This document shows positions 18,613 to 25,907 of a stretch of DNA of 64,000 nucleotides, one piece after another. Location: the NCBI GenBank assembly GCA_965215215.1, contig OZ244043.1:2480001-2544000 (forward strand), in the 5' to 3' direction. The translations under genes were made by a program, and so were the position numbers. Within the stretch, counting starts at the first letter, position 1, and each line of letters starts with the position of its first letter. The notes under the pieces are model-generated. The model worked only from the letters and a program-made list of their open reading frames with translations. It ran no database searches and was not told the origin of the DNA. This DNA comes from CALDTK01 sp965215215. GTDB lineage: Bacteria; Bacteroidota; Bacteroidia; Chitinophagales; Saprospiraceae.

Positions 18613-20040
18613 TTGGAATCTAAAAAAATCGTTTCGGGAATTAAGTGGACTAGTATCCAAATGATATTGGATATGGCTTTTCGCTTCTCCGTAAAGTTCG
18701 TTTTAGCTACGCTTTTAATCCCGGAACAGTTCGGTCTTATAGGCATGTGTACGGTTTTTATTGCTTTCGCCAACTCGCTTTCCGAGTTAGGCATGAGCGC
18801 GGCCCTCATCCAAAAAGAGGAGAACGCCGAAGCAGAGATCCTCTACCCAACAGCATTCACTACATCAATTATATCGGGTGTAGTATTCTACTTAATTCTA
18901 TCAGTAGCAATCACACCTTTAGCTTCCTACTTCTACGAAGAGCCGAAGCTCAACTACCTTATACCTATTCTGAGTTTAGGCGTTCTTCTGCGGCCGCTTG
19001 GAATCATACCCGTAGTGGAGCATTCGAGGAAACTCAACTTTAAAGAGATGGCCAATATTTATAATTTATCGAGTTTCATAGCTGGAGCAGTTGCGATAGT
19101 AGGAGCCTATTTGGGACTCGGAGTGTGGGCGTTAGTTATCAACATTGTTCTAGCTGCGTCTTTACCTATACCGTTATTGTGGAGATCCATAGATTGGAAA
19201 CCTAAACTTCTCGTCAATAGAGAGCATTTTACGGAAATATTCAGCTTCGGAATTTATACTTCCGGAACATCAATCATAAGTTCTATAACTTATAATATAG
19301 ATAATCTTTTTATAGGTAAGCTTCTTGGGGCGGGGCCATTGGGTGCTTACACGCTCTCATTTTCGCTAACCGAGCAGGTACGTCAAGCCGTAAGTAGTAT
19401 CTTGAATAAAGTAATGTACCCCGTATTCGGGCAGAAGCAAAAAAATATTGAACTCTTAAGAAATTATTTTATTACCATAATTAGGATAAATGCGATGATG
19501 ATTTATCCAATAATGATATTCCTAGTGCTATTTTCGAGAGAAATTATCATCGGAATCTTCGGCGAGCGCTGGGAGGATGCAGTGGAACCTCTACAGATAC
19601 TGGCTGTAGCGATGATGGTGCATCTACTCGTTAACTCCTTCACCTCTTTACTGCGTGGTATCGGTAAACCGGAGATAGAATTATATGTTATGTCGGGTCT
19701 GACACTTTTCGTACTCGTGCCCGGTATGGTGCTCGGCATACATCTATACGGTTTGGTGGGTGCTTCGCTTGCTATCTTGGCGCACAAATTTTCCCTCGTC
19801 GTCGTCGGTCTATTTGTACTAGTTAAATATATTGATCTTAAAGTCATTGAAGTTTTTAATGCCGTAAAATATACGTTTGTTAGTCTATTGATTGCAGTCA
19901 TATGTGTAATAGTTGCATCTAGATATGTTTTTGAAAATATATTTTTTGAAATGTTCTTATTTTGTATTGGTTATTTAATTCCGATTTACGCATTCGAAAG
20001 AGCATATCTTGATAAGCTCCGGTCGTTTATCAAAAAGTAA
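18613..20040 (+). CDS. Wzx-like flippase (second copy), WzxC type
   Basis: A 475-residue polytopic protein of the MOP flippase group. The N-terminal part (GIKWTSIQMILDMAFRF; LLIPEQFGLIGMCTVF) matches the WzxC/TuaB type, which differs from the first flippase in the locus. Twelve or more hydrophobic segments are visible. The start is TTG at 18613; no ATG is placed well upstream, and the next ATG would remove the conserved first helix. Base composition is AT-rich compared with the 1-17 kb genes. Its stop overlaps the ATG of the nitroreductase gene by one base. Confidence 0.83.
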   Translation: MESKKIVSGIKWTSIQMILDMAFRFSVKFVLATLLIPEQFGLIGMCTVFIAFANSLSELGMSAALIQKEENAEAEILYPTAFTTSIISGVVFYLILSVAITPLASYFYEEPKLNYLIPILSLGVLLRPLGIIPVVEHSRKLNFKEMANIYNLSSFIAGAVAIVGAYLGLGVWALVINIVLAASLPIPLLWRSIDWKPKLLVNREHFTEIFSFGIYTSGTSIISSITYNIDNLFIGKLLGAGPLGAYTLSFSLTEQVRQAVSSILNKVMYPVFGQKQKNIELLRNYFITIIRINAMMIYPIMIFLVLFSREIIIGIFGERWEDAVEPLQILAVAMMVHLLVNSFTSLLRGIGKPEIELYVMSGLTLFVLVPGMVLGIHLYGLVGASLAILAHKFSLVVVGLFVLVKYIDLKVIEVFNAVKYTFVSLLIAVICVIVASRYVFENIFFEMFLFCIGYLIPIYAFERAYLDKLRSFIKK

Positions 20041-21089
20041 TGACAATGTCTACAATAAGGTCAGTGGCCTCGCACTACAAGAATTACGTCGTTCCCAAGT
20101 GGTTCAGTAAGAGCCCGTTTACGAGTAGCTTGTACTATCTACTCTTTTCGAAGAAGTTTCAACGAGAGCAACAAGCTGTACTTACGGGAAAAGTCACGCA
20201 CGCGAGAGAGCTGAAGATCGACCGTTCTAACATCTACACGCTTATTCGCAACACACACCGATTGGAGAAGGGCCTGCTGATGAAGACGCGTAGACCTGTC
20301 TTCGCGATGGACTACATTGAGGAAACAGTAGTAGCGTTCGAGCATCTTTGGGATCCGTCCAAAATGGCGTCCGACAAGCAATTCCAGTGGTTCTACGATG
20401 TCTTGAATAACTATTTCGAAGTAGTCGAAGCCAACGAGCATTTGAAAGTGCTGAAGAGGCGGTTTTACGATAAAGCCGAATCATACGGCTTAGTCGAGGG
20501 CGATAGCAGGAGAAGATCTGTACCCTATAAGCGTATCGCCGAGCAGCGGCCTCCTATATCTTACGAGGATTTCTACGCGCTTACGAGATACCGAAGATCG
20601 GTTCGTTGGTTTTTGGATAAGCAACCGCCACGTGAGCTCATCGATAAGGCGATATTGGCCGCAGTCCAATCTCCTAGCGCGTGCAATCGTCAACCGTTCC
20701 AGTATCGAATTGTTGACGATGAAGATCTTCTTAAGCAAGTCGCGCCTTTACCCGGTGGAATTAAGGGGTACGTTGAGGGAATCAAGACATTCATCGTAAT
20801 CGTAGGTAATCTAGACGCCTACTTCGACGAAAGGGATAGGCACGTTATCTACATCGACGCTTCCCTCGCGAATATGGCTTTGATGTTTGCCTTCGAAACG
20901 CTCGGCCTCAGCAGCTGTCCTATCAACTGGCCAGATATCGAGGACCTCGAGCGGAAAATGGAAACCGTCCTCAAACTAAACAAAGGACAGCGACCTCTTA
21001 TGTGCCTCGCGGTTGGTTACCCGGATCCAGACGGCCTCGTAGCTTTCTCCGAAAAAAGGTCCCTAGACGTTATCCGAACCTACAATTAA
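20040..21089 (+). CDS. Nitroreductase-family flavoprotein of polysaccharide clusters
   Basis: A 349-residue protein. The C-terminal half is a nitroreductase fold: TRYRRSVRWF (about residue 183) for FMN phosphate binding, SPSACNRQPF (about 211), and a late AVGYPDPDG segment. The first 175 residues are an unusual N-terminal extension containing RNTHRLEKGLLM, a motif I associate with nitroreductases found inside surface-polysaccharide clusters. Its reaction is unknown; an oxidation or reduction of a sugar or of a lipid carrier intermediate is possible. It is coupled by a 1-base overlap to the flippase and lies 6 bases before the pyruvyl transferase gene. An ATG at 20046 is an alternative start. 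Confidence 0.8.
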   Translation: MTMSTIRSVASHYKNYVVPKWFSKSPFTSSLYYLLFSKKFQREQQAVLTGKVTHARELKIDRSNIYTLIRNTHRLEKGLLMKTRRPVFAMDYIEETVVAFEHLWDPSKMASDKQFQWFYDVLNNYFEVVEANEHLKVLKRRFYDKAESYGLVEGDSRRRSVPYKRIAEQRPPISYEDFYALTRYRRSVRWFLDKQPPRELIDKAILAAVQSPSACNRQPFQYRIVDDEDLLKQVAPLPGGIKGYVEGIKTFIVIVGNLDAYFDERDRHVIYIDASLANMALMFAFETLGLSSCPINWPDIEDLERKMETVLKLNKGQRPLMCLAVGYPDPDGLVAFSEKRSLDVIRTYN

Positions 21090-21095
21090 AGCAAG

Positions 21096-22271
21096 ATGAA
21101 GATTCAAATCGACGGTACCAACATCAAGAATAAAGGCGCCGAGCTCATGCTGTACTGTGTCCTCGAGCAAATCGAGCGGCTGCACCCGGAGGCGCTTGTG
21201 TACTGGAATGACGATTCGATGATGGGTAACGCTTCGTCGATCGCTACCTCACTGAAATTTAAAAAGAGTGGTTGGCAAAGGATCGCGCAAATCGTACGTC
21301 CTTTCAAAGCGCAGGGTATCCTCCGTCGGCTGAACCTCCCCCACGAAGCATTGACGAACCTCCACGCTATATCCGACGTAGACTTAGTGCTCGACGCGTC
21401 AGGGTTTCATTATTCCGATCAATTTAAGATTCAGCCTAAATACGTAACCGCTAAACGAAAATACTACCGAGATCTTAAAAATAACAAAACAAAACTTATA
21501 TTTCTGCCACAGGCTTTCGGCCCTTTTGAAACTAACGAAGGAAAGGAGCTCGCTAAATTAGTGGTAGAAAACGGGAAGCTAGTATTTGCTAGAGATCACG
21601 TATCATTCGGTTATCTCGTCTCCGCGTCTGAGAACAGCGTTAATCACGTTCTGGAATATCCGGATATTACTATAATGTCAAGCTACGAAATTCCCGATAA
21701 ATACAAGTATTTGAAGGGTAAAGTTTGCATTATTCCGAACAAAAGGATGGTTGATAAAGGTGGTCTGACGTTTGATGCCTATCTGCAGTTTTTAATCGGT
21801 ATTTTAGCTGTTTTAGAGGATCGTGGTGAAGAGGTCTTTCTCTTAAATCACGAAGGCGCCGAAGACCTACAGCTTTGCAAGGATATACAACGGGCGAGCT
21901 CGTCCGGTGTGGATGTCGTGTCAGGGCTGGGAGCAAGGCAAATCAAAGGATTGATCTCAATCAGTAGGTTCGTCATTAGTTCCCGCTTTCACGGTGTGGC
22001 GAGTGCCCTGAGCACTAGTGTTCCCTGTCTTGCAACCAGCTGGAGCCACAAGTACGAGGAGTTGTTCAAGACTTTTAATCTGAGCAATCGCTTACTCGAC
22101 GTCGCCGACATACAAGCCAGCATTAAAATTATCAATCGTTCTTTGGAGGAAGAAAATCTCCGTAGTACAAAGCGGACGCTTGACCTGGCGTCGAAACGAC
22201 TTAAAGATAAAAATGCCGAAATGTGGAATCTCGTGTGGGAGACCTCTGGCCTTAATGCTAACTTGAGCTAG
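21096..22271 (+). CDS. Polysaccharide pyruvyl transferase family protein
   Basis: A 391-residue protein of the WcaK/CsaB family. It starts MKIQIDGTNIKNKGAELML, the usual GT-B-like entry with an asparagine/glycine loop, and has the conserved SSRFHGVASALSTSVPCLA block (about residue 293) in the C-terminal domain. Family members transfer pyruvate from phosphoenolpyruvate to a sugar to form a ketal, giving the polymer negative charge. Tight spacing to the nitroreductase suggests joint action. Acceptor sugar unknown. Confidence 0.86.
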   Translation: MKIQIDGTNIKNKGAELMLYCVLEQIERLHPEALVYWNDDSMMGNASSIATSLKFKKSGWQRIAQIVRPFKAQGILRRLNLPHEALTNLHAISDVDLVLDASGFHYSDQFKIQPKYVTAKRKYYRDLKNNKTKLIFLPQAFGPFETNEGKELAKLVVENGKLVFARDHVSFGYLVSASENSVNHVLEYPDITIMSSYEIPDKYKYLKGKVCIIPNKRMVDKGGLTFDAYLQFLIGILAVLEDRGEEVFLLNHEGAEDLQLCKDIQRASSSGVDVVSGLGARQIKGLISISRFVISSRFHGVASALSTSVPCLATSWSHKYEELFKTFNLSNRLLDVADIQASIKIINRSLEEENLRSTKRTLDLASKRLKDKNAEMWNLVWETSGLNANLS

Positions 22272-22326
22272 TAATCTCGTGTGATCCGTGGGTCCAATAC
22301 TCCGTGTAGACTAAATCGTTAGTAGA

Positions 22327-23472
22327 ATGCCCCTGAAGATTCTCTGTTTTCTTGCCTCCAAATACTTTTACGGAAAGGAAAGGTCTAACATAGAAGTATA
22401 TAGCCTGCTCAATGAACAGGATGATTATCAGCTGAAAGTGGTCTACAACGAAGGAGCAGACGATAAGCTTAAGAGTTATCTAAGTATATTCGATACAGTC
22501 CCCCTCAAATTCCCTGATCGATCTATCGCTAAATACAAGTACCTGAAATACGGATACACGTCGCTCCGCCTAAATTCTAAAATACTCACTATTCTAGTAA
22601 GATTTAGGCCAGATTACATCTTTGTAAACGATGAGCGAACTTTCTACGATATAGGTCCTTCTGTTTATTTTTTTGGAGGAAAGGTGGTTTACAGAATTGG
22701 TGACGAACCAGCTTTTCCTCAATTGTCTAACTATAAATTTAACGCGTGGATTTGGAAATCTATTGTCCTTAGGAAGACCGATACGTTCGTGTATATCTCC
22801 GAATACATAAAAGGAACAGTTAAGGCTACCGGAAGAGATAGTGGCAAAGACGTGGTAATTTACAATTATCCGCCCAGACGAAAACAGGTCGCTAAACGTG
22901 CAAATAATAAATACATCTCTAATAGCCGACCGGTGGTTGGTTATTTAGGCCAAGTTATGCAGAGCAAGGGCGTGCATCTGTTTGTAGACGCCGCGATCGA
23001 GATAGCGAGAAAGTATGAAGATGTCAGTTTTTACGTAGCAGGGCCTCTCGACTATTACGTGGAATACGCTGAAAACTTAGTGCGTAAAGTAAGTGGTGCC
23101 GGTTTTACGGATCGTATTGTATTTTTAGGTAGTATTGATGACGTACAAACTTTTTTCGGAAAAATCGATGTCCTCGTAACTCCATCCCTCAAAGAGGAAC
23201 CGCTTGGGAACGTAATAGTCGAAGCCAAGAAGTATAGTACCCCATCGATTATTTTTAAGTCTGGAGGTATGCCAGAATTGATCACTCACGGGATCGATGG
23301 TTTCGTATGTGAAGACTCCACGTCGGTAAGCATCGAGCGCGGAATCGAATACTATCTACAGGATGCGTCCCTCATCGAATTACACGGGCAGAACGCCAAG
23401 GATTCTATCGAAGAGCTGCAAATCGATTATCCGAACTTTAGCCGGAAGTGGCTTGCCGTATTTAATTCTTAA
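22327..23472 (+). CDS. Glycosyltransferase family 4
   Basis: A 381-residue GT-B glycosyltransferase with low GC content. The C-terminal domain shows VVGYLGQVMQSKGVHLFVDA and the E-x7-E type motif EEPLGNVIVEAKKYSTP (about residue 290). The N-terminal half is divergent. It is 55 bases after the pyruvyl transferase gene on the same strand and closes the acquired-looking part of the locus. Donor sugar unknown. Confidence 0.85.
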   Translation: MPLKILCFLASKYFYGKERSNIEVYSLLNEQDDYQLKVVYNEGADDKLKSYLSIFDTVPLKFPDRSIAKYKYLKYGYTSLRLNSKILTILVRFRPDYIFVNDERTFYDIGPSVYFFGGKVVYRIGDEPAFPQLSNYKFNAWIWKSIVLRKTDTFVYISEYIKGTVKATGRDSGKDVVIYNYPPRRKQVAKRANNKYISNSRPVVGYLGQVMQSKGVHLFVDAAIEIARKYEDVSFYVAGPLDYYVEYAENLVRKVSGAGFTDRIVFLGSIDDVQTFFGKIDVLVTPSLKEEPLGNVIVEAKKYSTPSIIFKSGGMPELITHGIDGFVCEDSTSVSIERGIEYYLQDASLIELHGQNAKDSIEELQIDYPNFSRKWLAVFNS

Positions 23473-23581
23473 CTAGGAAGTAACCAAGCTCCGCAGTAGG
23501 GTCGTGCAACGGTCAAGTTACAGTAAACCCATTCTGCTATTACGTCCACGCAGTGCTCCTATCCTTACCAATGATTACCCA

Positions 23582-24037
23582 ATGAATTATCACGATGCCG
23601 CTCGCCAAGGACTCGTGGAAGTCCTTCGGGAACTTGTCGCGCGGGGCCTCAGCCCTAACCTACCGGATGACCACGGTTTTTCACCGCTTATGATCGCGGC
23701 GTACAACAACCAAACCGCTGCCGTCGACTTCCTCCTAGCAAACGGGGCTAAACCAGATCTTCGGGACACCCGTGGTAACACCCCTCTGATGGGTATGGCC
23801 TTCAAAGGTTACCTCGGTCCAACGAAAGCGTTACTCGCCCACGGGGCAGCACCCAATGCTCGTAACGCCACCGGGATGACCGCCCTCATGATGAGCGCTA
23901 CGTTCGGCCAGGTCGAGCTGGCAAAACTATTATTGCAGGCGGGAGCCGATGTTACGCTCCGGGATGTTGGGGGCAAAAGCGCGACCGACTACGCTTCCGC
24001 TGCCGGTCACACGGATATAGTGGCTCTACTCGACTAG
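23582..24037 (+). CDS. Ankyrin-repeat protein
   Basis: A 151-residue protein made of about four ankyrin repeats: MNYHDAARQGLVEVLRELV, HGFSPLMIAAYNNQTAAVDF, RGNTPLMGMAFKGYLGPTKA, TGMTALMMSATFGQVELAKL and a C-terminal capping repeat. I choose ATG 23582 because the first repeat begins there; the open frame extends upstream to 23504 without similarity. No signal peptide, so cytoplasmic. Ankyrin proteins bind other proteins; the partner is unknown. GC content returns to the genomic norm here. Confidence 0.82.
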   Translation: MNYHDAARQGLVEVLRELVARGLSPNLPDDHGFSPLMIAAYNNQTAAVDFLLANGAKPDLRDTRGNTPLMGMAFKGYLGPTKALLAHGAAPNARNATGMTALMMSATFGQVELAKLLLQAGADVTLRDVGGKSATDYASAAGHTDIVALLD

Positions 24038-24172
24038 CCTAAGTGTCTTCGGAGAAGCTCAAGCGTCCTATCCCAAACCAAAAATGCTTCTTTGGTGTAG
24101 TTCCGCACGAGGGTGAGAGCAGCACAGGTGCGGGAAGTTATAGCTCTACTTTCAGCGAAAGATTTAAGTCCT

Positions 24173-25306
24173 ATGAATGCTTCACGTTCCGCCGAAGCGC
24201 CTGCCGAGCCGACTTCGACCGATGAATTCCCCATACTCGGTACCGATCACCTCGAGTTCTACGTCGGCAACGCAAAGCAGGCGGCCACTTACTACCAAGC
24301 CACCTTCGGCTACCGACTGGTCGCCTACCGCGGGCCCGAAATTGGTGAACGCGACACGGTTAGCTACGTGCTTCAGCAGGGGGAAATTCGTCTGGTACTC
24401 ACGGGGGCCGTCAAGCCGAATCATCCGGTGGCCAATTTCGTCGCCAAACACGGCGACGGCGTCCGGGTCCTCGCGCTCCAGGTAGAAGACGCTCGCGCAG
24501 CTTACGCCCGGGCCACGCAACGAGGCGCAGAGTCTGTTTTCGTACCCGAGGAGAGGGCCGACGTGGGGGGGAGGGTCGTGGTGGCTAGCATCAAGACCTA
24601 CGGGGATACGATTCATACCTTCGTGGAACGCAGTGACTACACCGGGCCTTTCCTGCCGGGGTACATTGAAGCGTCTAGCCCGTTTCCCGTGGAGCCGGTC
24701 GGCCTGCGCCACGTCGACCACTGCGTCGGCAACGTCGAGCTCGGGGGTATGGACAGGTGGGTCGAGTTTTACCGTAAGGTGCTCGGCTTCGAACTGCTCA
24801 TTACTTTCGACGACAGCGACATCTCAACGGACTACACCGCCCTGATGAGTAAGGTGGTGGCGAGCGGAAACGGTAGAATCAAGTTTCCTATCAACGAGCC
24901 CGCGCCGGGGAAGAGGAAATCCCAGATCGAGGAATACCTCGACTTCTTCCGGGGGCCCGGCGTGCAACACATCGCACTGGCCACCGACGACATCACGGGA
25001 ACGGTGGATGCGCTACGCCGCCGCGGGGTTGATTTCCTGAGGGTACCCGACAATTACTACGACGACTTGCTCGGTCGCGTTGGCGACGTCGACGAGTCGC
25101 TCGCGGAGCTGCGCCGACTCAACATCCTGGTCGATAAGGATGAGGATGGTTACCTCCTACAAATCTTCACTCGGCCCGTACAGGATAGACCCACCGTGTT
25201 CTACGAGATCATCCAGCGGCGGGGCGCCAAGAGCTTCGGGAAGGGCAACTTCAAAGCCCTTTTCGAGGCGATCGAGCGGGAGCAGGAACTGCGTGGCACA
25301 CTCTGA
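24173..25306 (+). CDS. hpd: 4-hydroxyphenylpyruvate dioxygenase
   Basis: A 377-residue two-domain VOC-fold dioxygenase. The Fe(II) ligands expected for HPPD are visible: His in LRHVDHCVGNV (about residue 180), His in VQHIALATDDI (about 265) and Glu in VFYEIIQRRG (about 345). It converts 4-hydroxyphenylpyruvate to homogentisate in tyrosine breakdown. Start chosen at ATG 24173, since the conserved GTDHLEFYVGNAKQA begins about 23 residues later; an open frame extends to 24113. No other tyrosine catabolism genes are adjacent. Its stop lies one base from the stop of the convergent heme oxygenase gene. Confidence 0.94.
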   Translation: MNASRSAEAPAEPTSTDEFPILGTDHLEFYVGNAKQAATYYQATFGYRLVAYRGPEIGERDTVSYVLQQGEIRLVLTGAVKPNHPVANFVAKHGDGVRVLALQVEDARAAYARATQRGAESVFVPEERADVGGRVVVASIKTYGDTIHTFVERSDYTGPFLPGYIEASSPFPVEPVGLRHVDHCVGNVELGGMDRWVEFYRKVLGFELLITFDDSDISTDYTALMSKVVASGNGRIKFPINEPAPGKRKSQIEEYLDFFRGPGVQHIALATDDITGTVDALRRRGVDFLRVPDNYYDDLLGRVGDVDESLAELRRLNILVDKDEDGYLLQIFTRPVQDRPTVFYEIIQRRGAKSFGKGNFKALFEAIEREQELRGTL

Positions 25307-25307
25307 G

Positions 25308-25907
25308 TCACGGTTCCCCCCCCCGCGTTCGCCAAGCTTGCGCAAAAACGTGGAATGCGTGGCCTGCCGCGCGGGTGGTCCGCTCGACCTCGGCTTGCGA
25401 CCAGACTCGTGTCTTGGCGAAAGCGACGAAGCGGCGCCACTGATCGAGGCCGGTATCGCGCTGAAAAGTATAGAACGGGAACGGGGCAAACCTGCCCAAC
25501 TGAGGCGAGCTCAGTAAGCGCTTAAGGATTAGGCTACCCCCGAGGGACGAGCCCTCGATAACGTAGGTTACGCCGACCGCTTCGGGCAGACCGGACTCGG
25601 TGAACGCGCCGGAGAGCGGCCGTTCCGGAACGGATTCGAGGTTGTCGACCCGCTCTTCTCCGAGTGCGGGCAGCCTCGATACGTAGTTGTATCCGTCACC
25701 CCATCGCGTACCGTGAAGCAACGGCTCGAGGGTCCCGAAAGCTCTTCGTTGCCACTGGATCACGCTGCGGTAGTCCTGCGCGGTAAGCGTACCGTCGAGA
25801 ATGGCCCGCGAGGTCTCTAGGGATTCGAGTGCATCGTGGGCGGCCTTCGTGTCGGTACGTAGCGCCTGGAGGAGGGTAGGAGTGTGGCCGTGATTATCCA
25901 GCATCAC
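25308..25907 (-). CDS. bphO: Biliverdin-producing heme oxygenase
   Basis: A 199-residue all-helical heme oxygenase. TKAAHDALES places the proximal His at about residue 23, and VTYVIEGSSLGGSLI matches the distal-helix glycine-rich segment. It opens heme to biliverdin IX-alpha, CO and iron. The gene overlaps the 3' end of the bacteriophytochrome gene by 14 bases, so the two are transcribed and translated together and the product supplies the phytochrome chromophore. Its last codons contain a run of nine G (25316-25324 on this strand), giving an ...RGGEP end. Confidence 0.92.
   Translation of the reverse strand: MMLDNHGHTPTLLQALRTDTKAAHDALESLETSRAILDGTLTAQDYRSVIQWQRRAFGTLEPLLHGTRWGDGYNYVSRLPALGEERVDNLESVPERPLSGAFTESGLPEAVGVTYVIEGSSLGGSLILKRLLSSPQLGRFAPFPFYTFQRDTGLDQWRRFVAFAKTRVWSQAEVERTTRAAGHAFHVFAQAWRTRGGEP

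Noticed and set aside
23504..23581. Upstream extension of the ankyrin gene
   Set aside because: The first ankyrin repeat begins at the ATG 23582; the earlier part lacks similarity.
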